From contig DAHVMY010000001.1 in assembly GCA_027319585.1 (NCBI GenBank), positions 1 to 64,000 on the forward strand: a DNA stretch of 64,000 bases, written 5' to 3'. Under the pieces are notes generated by a model. It had not been told where the DNA came from. It saw nothing but the letters and a program-made list of their open reading frames with translations, and searched no databases. Shown piece by piece: positions 1 to 9,640 of this stretch. Within the stretch, counting starts at the first letter, position 1. Every line of letters starts with the position of its first letter. A program made the position numbers and the translations under genes. Source of the stretch: AG-12 sp027319585. Lineage in GTDB: Bacteria; Chloroflexota; Dormibacteria; Aeolococcales; Bog-877.

Positions 1-1421
<1,421 letters not shown>

Positions 1422-1555
1422 TCTCTGCCACACTGTTCGCGGGCGCGCCGGCTAGGCGCCGTCCGGGTGGCTGTGCGCTCCTACCGCGCTTTTGTCAGCT
1501 GGCCAGGCCGATGAGGCCGTGCCCGCGGACAGACGTATTCCTTTGCGACAAGAGA

Positions 1556-1672
1556 TCCGGTGACGATAGCGACGGGGAAACACCTGTACCCATTCCGAAC
1601 ACAGAAGTTAAGCCCGTCAGCGCCGATGGTACTGCCCTGGAGACGGGGTGGGAGAGTAGGTCATCGCCGGGT
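1556..1672 (+). rRNA. rrf: 5S ribosomal RNA
   Basis: About 117 bases with the usual 5S pattern: a 5' strand CCGGTGACGATAGC, the conserved loop CCATTCCGAACACAGAAGTTAAG, and a 3' strand GTCATCGCCGG that closes helix I. It follows 23S in the same orientation. Flanking bases AGAGA (from 1551) and TCTCT (to 1676) extend the terminal helix and probably form the processing stem. Ends are uncertain by one to three bases. Confidence 0.96.
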
Positions 1673-1683
1673 CTCTTTTTTTT
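1671..1683 (+). terminator. Probable terminator of the rRNA operon
   Basis: A run of eight T (1676-1683) lies directly behind the extended 5S closing stem, whose arms are AGAGA.CCGG before and CCGG.TCTCT after the gene. A GC-rich stem followed by a T-tract fits intrinsic termination. The next gene is convergent, ending at 1715. Confidence 0.6.
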
Positions 1684-1714
1684 GCCCGCGCGACCCCGGC
1701 CCCGGGTGGGGCGG

Positions 1715-2695
1715 TCAGGGCGAGGTCGGGTGGGCGGACCGGGCCGGGGCCGATGGCGCCGGGTTGGCAAGGCGGCTGCTGGAGACGGCCGCTTCCCATG
1801 GCCGCGAGGTCAGCAGCCTGATCCCCAGCACCGCCACCAGGGGAGCGGTGCCGGGGTCGGTGGCCAGGCCGGTCAGGATTCCTCCCATGGCCTGCCCAAG
1901 AACCCAGAAGACGGCGGTCAGGCCGAGCCCCAGCGCCACAGACCATCGCCGCGTGACCGGCATCCACACCGCCACCGCCAGCAGAAGCTCCAGGGAGGCC
2001 AGGATGATCGAGACCGGAGCGCTGTTGAGATACGCGGCGCGCGCCAGGGTGTAATCCAGGCCGCTGAGATGGGCCGGTTGCAGTTGGGCAGCCGTCTGGA
2101 GGTTGTAGGCGAGCACGGCGGCTGGGGAGTAGTGCCAGGGGATGTGCAGCAGCGCGCCCAGCCCCCAGTACCCCGACCAGGCGATTCTGGCGGTTGCGGT
2201 CCCCGGTCGGCGCGCCCTGGGTCCGCTCTCGTCGGCCCACACGACCAGTGCCACCACGATGTACAGCACCGCCGATCCCGGAGCTCCGAACTCCACCATG
2301 GCGGTGCCGGTCGCCATGAAGCCGAGTCCCTGGCCGAGCACCCATACCAGCGCCGCCCAGGCGATGGAGGTGACGATGGCCGCCCTGCGGGTCGGCCGCC
2401 ACAGGAGCCCCAGCCCGATCGCCGCCTCGACGGTGGCGATGCCCGCCGACAGCAGGACCAGGTGGTGAGCCTCCAGGCGGGCGACCGCGAACAGGAAGTT
2501 CTCGAGACCGGGGGGCTGGTACATCAGCGCGGAGTTGTAGATGACATTGCCGGAAAACCCCTGGCCGAACATGGATGGCTGCAGCTGCAGGCCGGCGTCC
2601 AGCAGCCACAGGACGGCCAGCGCCCAGCGCAACCAGGAGGCGAGGGCTACCGCAGGCGGCGGCGAGGGTTCGGGGGACCGCTCATAGCCGGGCAT
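1715..2695 (-). CDS. DoxX-like integral membrane protein with internal duplication
   Basis: 326 aa and strongly hydrophobic, with about eight membrane segments. The protein appears to be two related four-helix halves (roughly residues 20-150 and 165-300). Both carry a WVLGQ segment (WVLGQGLGFMATG, WVLGQAMGGILTG) before their last helix, and both begin with an aromatic-rich helix. This recalls the DoxX/DoxD family of four-helix proteins, but the assignment rests on pattern only and the function is unknown. The ATG at 2695 overlaps the end of ctaG by 14 bases, so the two are co-transcribed and a role near cytochrome oxidase assembly or membrane redox is possible. The C-terminal 25 residues are Ala/Pro/Ser-rich and probably disordered. 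Confidence 0.72.
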   Translation of the reverse strand: MPGYERSPEPSPPPAVALASWLRWALAVLWLLDAGLQLQPSMFGQGFSGNVIYNSALMYQPPGLENFLFAVARLEAHHLVLLSAGIATVEAAIGLGLLWRPTRRAAIVTSIAWAALVWVLGQGLGFMATGTAMVEFGAPGSAVLYIVVALVVWADESGPRARRPGTATARIAWSGYWGLGALLHIPWHYSPAAVLAYNLQTAAQLQPAHLSGLDYTLARAAYLNSAPVSIILASLELLLAVAVWMPVTRRWSVALGLGLTAVFWVLGQAMGGILTGLATDPGTAPLVAVLGIRLLTSRPWEAAVSSSRLANPAPSAPARSAHPTSP

Positions 2696-3464
2696 GCAAG
2701 CGCGCCTCGTCGGCCCCGTCGGCGGGGAACATCCGCCACATGTACCAACCCGCCACCACCACCATCAGGATGTTGTCGAAGGCGAACATCAGCAGGCCGC
2801 CGATGCGCTGGTCGACCAGCGGGGAGATCCCCAGCAGCTCCGAGCGGTGGAGGTAGAAGAGGTAGACGGGGTGGGGGAGCAGGGCAACCGTGAGGCCGAC
2901 CACCACCGCGGGCAGCGCCCCCACGGTGAGGTAGGACACCTCGCCCAGGGCGGAGAGGTTCCAGCGCTCGCCGGGGCGGTGGATGATGACGGCCCACCAG
3001 AACAGCAGCCCCACGGCGATGAAACTCAGGTGCTGGGCGATGTGCACCAGGGGATGGGTGAGCGCGTAGTCGAAGAAGTAGGGCCAGTGCCAGGCCACCA
3101 GGACGATGAAATAGGCCGGTCCGGCGAAGTAGGGGGAGATGAGCACCCGCACCCACCTCCCCAAGAAACTCCCAAGGAGGGCGTCGACGGTCGCGGGGGG
3201 GATGCCCAGGATCATGAGCGGCGGCGCCACCATCGCCAGGATCAGGTGCTGGGCCATGTGCATGCTGAAGAGGTAGTTGTCCCCGATGATGTCGATCGCC
3301 GACTCCAGGGCGATGAAGATGATCAGCACGCCCACGACCCAGGCGACGGCGCGCCGGTCCCTCCTGGCGCCGGGGAAGAATCGGTAGGCGGCTATCGCGA
3401 TCGCGCAGCCGATCCAGACCGAGGGGTCGAACTCCCACCGGGTCACCCAGTAGAGGAGGCTCAC
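2682..3464 (-). CDS. ctaG: CtaG-type cytochrome c oxidase assembly factor (caa3 family)
   Basis: 260 aa membrane protein with about seven hydrophobic segments. The segment FSMHMAQHLILAMVAPPLMILG is the hallmark of the caa3_CtaG family, with the conserved MxQH histidine, and further His-containing helices follow (WHWPYFF, HIAQHLSF, FWWAVI). In Bacillus, CtaG is needed for active caa3 oxidase, with a presumed copper-delivery role at the membrane. No oxidase subunit genes are nearby. The start is GTG at 3464 with no clear Shine-Dalgarno. Its end overlaps the DoxX-like gene. Confidence 0.9.
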   Translation of the reverse strand: MSLLYWVTRWEFDPSVWIGCAIAIAAYRFFPGARRDRRAVAWVVGVLIIFIALESAIDIIGDNYLFSMHMAQHLILAMVAPPLMILGIPPATVDALLGSFLGRWVRVLISPYFAGPAYFIVLVAWHWPYFFDYALTHPLVHIAQHLSFIAVGLLFWWAVIIHRPGERWNLSALGEVSYLTVGALPAVVVGLTVALLPHPVYLFYLHRSELLGISPLVDQRIGGLLMFAFDNILMVVVAGWYMWRMFPADGADEARLHARL

Positions 3465-3573
3465 CGGGAGCGGGGTCCCCAGCCGAGGATGCCGACTGGC
3501 GTCGGAACTCCGGGCTCGTCCGAGACTGCATGGTGCACCGTCTCAGTATCCGCCCGTGGTCAAACGGCCGCGA

Positions 3574-4671
3574 TCAGGGCCGGGACGGCTGTGCCAGCCG
3601 CTCGTCGGCACGCCGGATGCGGCGGAGATCGGCCTCCATGGAGGCGCGGAGCTGGCCACAGGCAGCCGTGGCCCGATCCCCGCGCGAGAACCGCAGGGTG
3701 GCCCGCGGGCCGACTCGGGCCGCGAACTCCCGACAGGCGGCCATGCCGGGGGCCTGAAGCTCGCTTCCCGGGATCCGGTTCATGGGGATCAGGTTCACGT
3801 GGCCGTGCAGCTCGGCCGTCAATCGCCGCAGTCGAGAGGCGTCGTCGACGGAGTCGTTGACGCCCGCGATGAGGACGTACTCCAGGCTCACCCGCCGTCC
3901 GGTGAGTGCCGAGAAGCGGCGCCCGGCCCGGATCAGCTCGGCGATGGGATAGCGGCGATTGAGGGGCACCAGGCGGTCGCGGACCGCGTCCGAGGTGGCG
4001 TGCAGGGAGATCGCCAGCCGTAGGGGCAGTCCCTCGGAGGCCAGCCGATCCATCTCCTCGACCAGCCCACTGGTGGAGACGACAACCCGGCGGGGAGAGA
4101 CTCCCCACTCCTGCAGGAGCCGGATGGAGGTCACCACCGCCGAGTAGTTCTGCAGCGGTTCACCCATCCCCATGTACACCACGTTGGTCGGTGCGCCCGC
4201 TCCCTCCCGTCCCCAACGCCGCGCGGCGATCAGGACCTGGTCGACGATCTCGCCGGCCGCCAGGTTGCGGCGCAGCCCGAGCTGGCCGGTGGCGCAGAAA
4301 GTGCACCCGATGGCACACCCCACCTGGGAGCTCACGCAGACGGTCCGGCGGGGGTGAGAGGTGGCCGAGCCCTCATGGCGAATCATGACCGCCTCGATCT
4401 CCTGGCCATCCCGCGCGCGCAGCAGCAGCTTCTCCGTCAGGCCCCGGTCGGCCGCCGTAGCCTGCACCAGGGCCAGGGAGGACCACTCAATGGACGGCGG
4501 CAGCGCCCGTCGGAGACCCGCGGGCAGGTTGCCCATGTCGCCGAAGCCGTCGGAAGTGCCCTGCCAGGCGTGGACGCGGATCTGGTCAGCGCGATACGGC
4601 GCCTCCCCCAGCTGCTGGACGAGCTCGCCGAGCTGCTGGCGGCTGCAGCCGCCCACGCTGGCTGTGGTCAC
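3574..4671 (-). CDS. rlmN: 23S rRNA (adenine2503-C2)/tRNA(A37) methyltransferase RlmN
   Basis: 365 aa radical-SAM enzyme that methylates C2 of A2503 in 23S rRNA and A37 of some tRNAs. The 4Fe-4S binding CxxxCxxC is in GCAIGCTFCATGQ near residues 133-145. The methyl-carrier cysteine is the conserved one in TAACGQL near the C-terminus. GMGEPLQNY and SLHATSDAVRDRLVPLNR are typical RlmN signatures. Length is normal for the family. The start is GTG at 4671 (MTTASVGGC). It follows the heme genes after 339 bases and probably has its own promoter. Confidence 0.97.
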   Translation of the reverse strand: MTTASVGGCSRQQLGELVQQLGEAPYRADQIRVHAWQGTSDGFGDMGNLPAGLRRALPPSIEWSSLALVQATAADRGLTEKLLLRARDGQEIEAVMIRHEGSATSHPRRTVCVSSQVGCAIGCTFCATGQLGLRRNLAAGEIVDQVLIAARRWGREGAGAPTNVVYMGMGEPLQNYSAVVTSIRLLQEWGVSPRRVVVSTSGLVEEMDRLASEGLPLRLAISLHATSDAVRDRLVPLNRRYPIAELIRAGRRFSALTGRRVSLEYVLIAGVNDSVDDASRLRRLTAELHGHVNLIPMNRIPGSELQAPGMAACREFAARVGPRATLRFSRGDRATAACGQLRASMEADLRRIRRADERLAQPSRP

Positions 4672-5010
4672 GCTCGGACTGGGCCAGGGGCGGGAAGCCC
4701 GCGGGGGCGCGGCGGTTGGGGCTGCGCATGTGTGGTCCGATCGAGGGTCACCGCCATCCGGTGGCGAGCAGGTGTGGGCCGCATGGCCACATTGTCGGCG
4801 AAGGATGGCAAGCTGTCAGGACGAGATCGCGATCTCCCTGAGCTGGGCTCCGCTGCCCCACGGGTTTGGTTCGCCATGCTCTTTCCCCCAGCCACACTCT
4901 GGGCCGCTGCCTGGATCCCCATCTCCGCTACTGGACGGTCCAGGTACGGCAACGTCAGCCCCGCAGTCCCTCGATCTGGCGCCGTCGGTCCCCTGCACGT
5001 GATCGCGTGG
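4672..5010. other. 339-bp gene-free stretch between hemY and rlmN
   Basis: Nothing with coding character is seen in either direction. Open frames here have shadow-like composition and no ribosome-binding sites. It should hold the promoter of rlmN and the end of the heme transcript, but I see no T-tract terminator or clear promoter hexamers. Confidence 0.5.
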
Positions 5011-6447
5011 TCATGAGGCCGTCGTTCCGGAGTCGGCATGGGCGGTGACCTTCCCGAACAGCGTCTCCGCCGCCGCCGTGGCCGACTGCAGGCACGAAGC
5101 GACACCGACCCCGTGGTACGAGGCACCGGCCAGGACGGCTGCGATCGGCAGTTGGGCGGTGAGCTCGAAGGCCCGTGCTCTCCAGGCCAGGTGACCGGCG
5201 CGGTACTGGGGGAGGGCGGGCTGCCAGCGGCGCACCGAAGCTGCCAGCGGAAGCCGGTTGACGCCCAGCACGTTGCGGAGCGAGTTGTGCACCGTGGTGA
5301 CCAGGGTGGTGTCGTCCATCGCCAGGATGGCCTCATCACCGAAGCTTCCCAGCGACGCTCGCAGCAGTGTCTGCCCGGGGCGCTTGAGGTGCGGCCACTT
5401 GCGGTCCAGGAAGGTGCATGCGGTCACGACCCGCCGGGGCGACCGCGGGACCAGAAACCCGCTGCCGGTGAGTGGCCGCGGGAAGGCGTGTTCCGGGTAC
5501 GCCAGGGAAACCGTGGCGACCGCGGCCCATTCCTGGCCGGCGAGCGTGGTCGCGAGCTCGGGTGAGATGCTCGACACCAGGTGCGACAGCTGGGGAGCGG
5601 GGATCGCGAGCACGACACCATCGCAGTCGACGGGCTCAGAACCGGCGACCTTAACCCGGGCGCGACGGGCCTTCGGTCCGGTGGAGATCTCCTCCACCCG
5701 GGCCCCGACTTGGATCGTCCCCGGAGCCAGGTTGGCCGCGAGGGCGTCGACCACGGCCGTGAGGCCGCCAGGGAAGGTCACGAAGGTGGGCCGACGGGCC
5801 GCGGCCGGGAGAGGCGGTTGCTGTCGGAGCCCGCGCAGCAGGCTCGGGCTTGTTTCCAGCGCCTTCAGCAGCTGGGGTGCCACGGCTCCCAGGCTCAGCT
5901 CAGCGGCGGACCCGGCGTAGACGCCGCCGACGAGCGGGTCCACCAGCCGGCTCAGGACAGCTCCTCCCATCCGCCGCCGGATGAACGGTCCCAACGCCGA
6001 GTCGGGATCTGGTTTCTCATGGGCGGCCCAGGGCTCCAAGCCGGCGCGCAGTGCACCCCGCACCCCGATCGCCCGCGCCACCGCGCCGCTCCAGGGGTGG
6101 GGCGGCACCCCCAGCGCTGAGCCTTGGGGAATCGCCACCAACCTGCGCCCGTTCCAGATGGAGGCGCTCGTGGTTCCGGGCGCCAGGGCCTGGTCGGCGA
6201 TGCCCAGGGCTTGAAGCAGCTCCCAGGTCTCGGGAGCCCGGACCAGCAGGCTTTCGGCACCAAGGTCCATCTGCACTCCGGCGAACGACTCGGCGGCTAC
6301 CCGACCGCCCAGGGTGGGGCCAGCCTCAAGCAGGTGCAGCTCGACCTCGCGGTGATGCTCGACTGCCAGCTGCCCGAGCCGGCGCGCGGCGGCCAGCCCC
6401 GCCACCCCTCCACCCACGATCGCGAACCGGAGCGGGGGGGGATTCAA
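5011..6447 (-). CDS. hemY: Protoporphyrinogen/coproporphyrinogen III oxidase HemY (CgoX-like)
   Basis: 478 aa FAD enzyme that oxidises coproporphyrinogen III (Gram-positive route) or protoporphyrinogen IX in heme synthesis. The N-terminal dinucleotide fold has GGGVAGLAAARRL (residues 12-24) followed by LLEAGPTLGGR, the classical FAD site. Substrate-domain features QMDLGAESLLVR, PQGSALGVP and VDPLVGGVYAGSAAELS match the HemY family, as does the C-terminal FAD motif GASYHGVGVASCLQSA. The ATG overlaps the stop of hemH by four bases (ATGA), so the pair is translationally coupled. Pairing with a CpfC-like ferrochelatase suggests the coproporphyrin-dependent route, but no hemQ is present in the window. 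Confidence 0.93.
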   Translation of the reverse strand: MNPPPLRFAIVGGGVAGLAAARRLGQLAVEHHREVELHLLEAGPTLGGRVAAESFAGVQMDLGAESLLVRAPETWELLQALGIADQALAPGTTSASIWNGRRLVAIPQGSALGVPPHPWSGAVARAIGVRGALRAGLEPWAAHEKPDPDSALGPFIRRRMGGAVLSRLVDPLVGGVYAGSAAELSLGAVAPQLLKALETSPSLLRGLRQQPPLPAAARRPTFVTFPGGLTAVVDALAANLAPGTIQVGARVEEISTGPKARRARVKVAGSEPVDCDGVVLAIPAPQLSHLVSSISPELATTLAGQEWAAVATVSLAYPEHAFPRPLTGSGFLVPRSPRRVVTACTFLDRKWPHLKRPGQTLLRASLGSFGDEAILAMDDTTLVTTVHNSLRNVLGVNRLPLAASVRRWQPALPQYRAGHLAWRARAFELTAQLPIAAVLAGASYHGVGVASCLQSATAAAETLFGKVTAHADSGTTAS

Positions 6448-7415
6448 GCCGACTGTTGGATCTCGCGCTCGATCAGGTCGGCCAGGACCTCGCGCACGAA
6501 CTGGGGATCGGCGTTGGGCATCTTGGTGCGGGCGATGTTGACCTGAAGTCGTCGCGCCTCCTCCTGGGCCTCGTGATCAAGGTCGAAGAGCACCTCCAGG
6601 TGGTCGGCTACGAAGCCGCAGGCGCACACCAGGAAGTCCCGGCGACCCAGGGCCGCCTCCCGTCGCACCACCTCCAGCAGCTCCGGCCCCAGCCACGGCT
6701 CGCCGGCTGACTGGGCCACGCTCTGCCAGCCGGTCGTCCAGTGGGGGAGGTCGAGGCTGGCCGCCACCGCCGCCGCGGTCTCTCCGAGCTGGTCCGGGTA
6801 GGGGTCGCCCATCTGCCGCAGCCTGGCCGGCAGGCTGTGGGCGGTGAACACCACCAGGGCCTCCCGGGCACGATCGGGGCCCATGGCGTCCAGCTCGGCT
6901 CGCACCTGGGCTGCGAGCCACGCTATGTACCCCTCGTGCAGGTGCCAATCCTCGATGAAGTCCAACTGGAGATCCCCGCCGCCGGCGGCAGCGCGCAGCC
7001 GCTCGATGTAGCCGGCGACGCTCATGCTGGAGTAGTGGGGCGCCATCACCATGGCCACCACGCGCCGGACCCCGCGCGATTCGAGGTCGGCCATCGCCTC
7101 CTCCAGGAATGGATGGTTGTGCTTCATGCCCACCACCACGTCCCAGTCATCTCCGTGAGCCGCGCGCAGCACCTCCCGCAGCGCGTCGGCCTGGGCGAAG
7201 GTGATCTCGGTCAGGGGCGAGTGCCCCCCGATGGCGGCGTATCGCCCCTCCAGTTCGGCCATCGCCTCCGGGTCGGGCGTCCGGCCGCCGCGCATGTGGG
7301 TGTAGTAGGGGAGGATGTCGGCGCGGTCACGTGGACTGCCGTACGCCATCAGCAGGACGGCCTGGGTGGCGGTCGCGGCGGGGGCGGGAGGGGCGCTCTG
7401 CGATGCGCTGCTCAA
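6444..7415 (-). CDS. hemH: Ferrochelatase (coproporphyrin ferrochelatase type)
   Basis: 323 aa enzyme inserting Fe2+ into the porphyrin ring. Family marks: LLMAYGSP near residue 22, YYTHMRGG, the metal-site histidine in VFTAHSLP near residue 190, and the acidic C-terminal motif GFVADHLEVLFDLDHEA. Start is TTG at 7415, supported by GAGG nine bases upstream. It is first in a hemH-hemY unit and divergent from the 2-oxoacid dehydrogenase genes, with about 120 bp between them for both promoters. The VCACGF segment has two cysteines but not the spacing of the known ferrochelatase iron-sulfur cluster. Confidence 0.93.
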   Translation of the reverse strand: MSSASQSAPPAPAATATQAVLLMAYGSPRDRADILPYYTHMRGGRTPDPEAMAELEGRYAAIGGHSPLTEITFAQADALREVLRAAHGDDWDVVVGMKHNHPFLEEAMADLESRGVRRVVAMVMAPHYSSMSVAGYIERLRAAAGGGDLQLDFIEDWHLHEGYIAWLAAQVRAELDAMGPDRAREALVVFTAHSLPARLRQMGDPYPDQLGETAAAVAASLDLPHWTTGWQSVAQSAGEPWLGPELLEVVRREAALGRRDFLVCACGFVADHLEVLFDLDHEAQEEARRLQVNIARTKMPNADPQFVREVLADLIEREIQQSA

Positions 7416-7537
7416 AGTCGGTCACCTCGTTGTGCTCTCGGACACCAACACACGTCTCCCCAGGGCAACTGTATCGAAGTGGCCGCCCGGGAGGTGGTTG
7501 CTAAAGTGAGAGCCGATTTGGCAAGGCAGAGCAGTTG

Positions 7538-8647
7538 ATGGGGGACCCTTCGCCGGTTGTGGCCGGGCCGGACGCTATGGCCCCCGGCGCCGACCTGATG
7601 GCCGGGGCCGCGACCGTGCTGGGGCTCGAGCCCCAGGCGCGTCGCGAGCGCCTGCGGGCGCTGGGGTCTGATCTCGCGCTCGGCCTCTTCGAGGCCATGG
7701 CCCGGCTGCGGGCATTCGATGAGCGCGCGGTGATCCTGCAGCGTCAGGGGGTGATCGGCACCTATCCGACCTATTTCGGGGAGGAGGCGGTGCAGGCCGC
7801 CAGCGTCCTGGCGCTGACCGCGGACGACTGGCTCTTCCCCACCTACCGTCAGACCGCGGCGGTCACCCTCCGCGGCTGCCCCCCGGAGGTGCCGCTGCTG
7901 ATGTGGAGAGGGCACCCGGGGGGATGGCACGACGTCATGCGCTACCGGGTGGCCCCCGTCTGCGTCCCGGTCGCGACCAACTATCCACACGCGGTGGGAG
8001 CCGCCTGGGGTTCGCGGCTGATGGGGCTGGACGCGGTGGCCCTCGTCTACGGCGGAGACGGCTCCACGTCCGCGGGCGAGTTCCACGAGGCCTGCAATCT
8101 CGCGGCTGTGGTCGGGGCTCCGGTCATCTTCCTGGTGACCAACAACCAGTGGGCAATCAGCACCCCCATCAGCAAACAGACGCGGGTGGTCCGGCTCGCG
8201 GACAAGGCCGCCGCCTACGGCATGCCCGGGCTCAGGGTGGACGCGTTCGACGTCTTCGCCTGCCACGAGGTGATCAGCGCCGCCGCGGCGCGCGCCCGGC
8301 GGGGGGAGGGGCCGACACTGGTCGAGGCGGTGGGCTATCGCCTCGGACCCCACGGGACTGCGGACGAGCCATCTCTCTATCGCGACCCCGCCCAGGCTCA
8401 CCGGTGGGACCAGATGGAGCCGATTCACCGCACCGAGGCGGCTCTGGTGGAGGCCGGCCTGGCGGACGCCGATCAGCTGACCAGGGTTCGTCAGGGCGCC
8501 GCCGACGCGCTGCGCGATGTGGCGGATCGGCTGGTGGCGCGGCCGCTCCCCTCCATCGAGGAGATCGCTGACTCGGTGCACGCGGCGACGCCCTGGACGC
8601 TGTCGGCGGAGCGGCTGCGCGAGCCGGGTTGGGTGAGGGGGCAGTAG
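7538..8647 (+). CDS. pdhA: 2-oxoacid dehydrogenase E1 component, alpha subunit (pyruvate dehydrogenase type)
   Basis: 369 aa thiamine-diphosphate enzyme subunit that decarboxylates pyruvate or a branched-chain 2-oxoacid. The ThDP/Mg motif begins at GGDGSTSAGEFHEA and ends at VTNNQW; the phosphorylation-loop region reads YRLGPHGTADEPSLYR. The N-terminal RLRAFDERAVILQRQG is typical of the alpha subunit. The ATG at 7538 is chosen; a TTG sits just before it. E1-beta follows after six bases and E2 after that, making a three-gene operon without an E3 (lpd) gene. Substrate choice between pyruvate and branched-chain acids cannot be read from sequence. Confidence 0.95.
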   Translation: MGDPSPVVAGPDAMAPGADLMAGAATVLGLEPQARRERLRALGSDLALGLFEAMARLRAFDERAVILQRQGVIGTYPTYFGEEAVQAASVLALTADDWLFPTYRQTAAVTLRGCPPEVPLLMWRGHPGGWHDVMRYRVAPVCVPVATNYPHAVGAAWGSRLMGLDAVALVYGGDGSTSAGEFHEACNLAAVVGAPVIFLVTNNQWAISTPISKQTRVVRLADKAAAYGMPGLRVDAFDVFACHEVISAAAARARRGEGPTLVEAVGYRLGPHGTADEPSLYRDPAQAHRWDQMEPIHRTEAALVEAGLADADQLTRVRQGAADALRDVADRLVARPLPSIEEIADSVHAATPWTLSAERLREPGWVRGQ

Positions 8648-8653
8648 CTGTCT

Positions 8654-9631
8654 GTGCCTGAGCTGAACATGGTGGAAGCGATCGGGCAGGGCCTGGCGCA
8701 GATCCTGGAGCAGGATCCCAGGGCGCTCTTGCTGGGCGAGGACATCGGCGTCAACGGCGGCGTGTTCCGTGCCACCGCTGGCCTCCAGCAGCGCTTTGGC
8801 GAGGAACGGGTGGTGGACACGCCCCTGGCGGAGGCCGGCTTCGTGGGCGCCGCGATCGGGATGAGCATGGTGGGACTCCATCCCATCGTGGAGATCCAAT
8901 TCGACGCCTTCGTCTACCCAGCGCTGCAGCAGTTGATCTCTCACGCGGGGCGCTACCGCTGGCGCACCGGAGGCACCGCCGGCCTGCCCATGGTGCTGCG
9001 CCTTCCCTATGGGGGTGGCACCAAGGCCCCCGAGCTGCACTCCGACTCTCCGGAGACCATCTTCAGCCACATGCCGGGGCTGAGGGTGGTGGTGCCCGCG
9101 GATCCGCTGGGAGCAGGGCAACTGCTGCTGGCGGCGGCCGCCTGCCCTGACCCGGTCATCTTCATGGAGCCGAAGCGGATGTACCGCCGCGGGCGCCAGG
9201 AGGTGCCGCCGCAGTTCGCGGCCTGCGCGCTTGACTCCGGAGTCACCGTGCGGGACGGTCGCGATCTGCTGCTGGTCGCTTACGGCAGCATGCTCGAGGT
9301 GGCGAACCGAGCAGCCGAGGTTCTGGAGTCGGAGGGGATATCCGCGATGGTCATCGACCTGCGCAGCATCTACCCGCTCGATCGCGAGCTGCTGCTGGGC
9401 GCCGCCCGCCGAGTGGGCCGGGTGGTGGTGGTCCAGGAGGCACCGCGGCATTGCGGTATCGCCGCCGAGATTGCGGCGCTGTTGCAGGAGGAGGCGGCGG
9501 ATCAGATGCTGGCGCCGACCCTGCGGGTGACGGGCATGGACATGCCGTTCCCACTGTTCCAGAGCGAGGATGAGGCGCTCCCATCGGTGGATCGGGTGGT
9601 GACGGCGGCCCATGCCGCCGTCTCCTACTGA
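8654..9631 (+). CDS. pdhB: 2-oxoacid dehydrogenase E1 component, beta subunit
   Basis: 325 aa transketolase-like beta chain that forms the ThDP site with E1-alpha. Recognisable segments are LLLGEDIGVNGGVFRAT, VVDTPLAEAGFVGAAIGMSMVGLHPIVEIQF, PYGGGTKAPELHSDSPE and the C-terminal VIDLRSIYPLDRELL of the transketolase C domain. The His in LHSDS belongs to the conserved active-site region. Start is GTG at 8654, six bases after the alpha-chain stop, and length is normal. E2 starts nine bases after its stop. Confidence 0.95.
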   Translation: MPELNMVEAIGQGLAQILEQDPRALLLGEDIGVNGGVFRATAGLQQRFGEERVVDTPLAEAGFVGAAIGMSMVGLHPIVEIQFDAFVYPALQQLISHAGRYRWRTGGTAGLPMVLRLPYGGGTKAPELHSDSPETIFSHMPGLRVVVPADPLGAGQLLLAAAACPDPVIFMEPKRMYRRGRQEVPPQFAACALDSGVTVRDGRDLLLVAYGSMLEVANRAAEVLESEGISAMVIDLRSIYPLDRELLLGAARRVGRVVVVQEAPRHCGIAAEIAALLQEEAADQMLAPTLRVTGMDMPFPLFQSEDEALPSVDRVVTAAHAAVSY

Positions 9632-9640
9632 GGCTCGCTG

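Noticed and set aside
1511..2893. 460-codon plus-strand frame across 5S rRNA and the DoxX-like gene
   Set aside because: It runs through an rRNA gene and opposite a clear membrane protein; composition is Arg/Gly/Pro shadow.
7412..9613. Open frame of 733 codons opposite the E1 genes
   Set aside because: Shadow in register with both E1 genes; His/Gln/Arg-rich, no family pattern.
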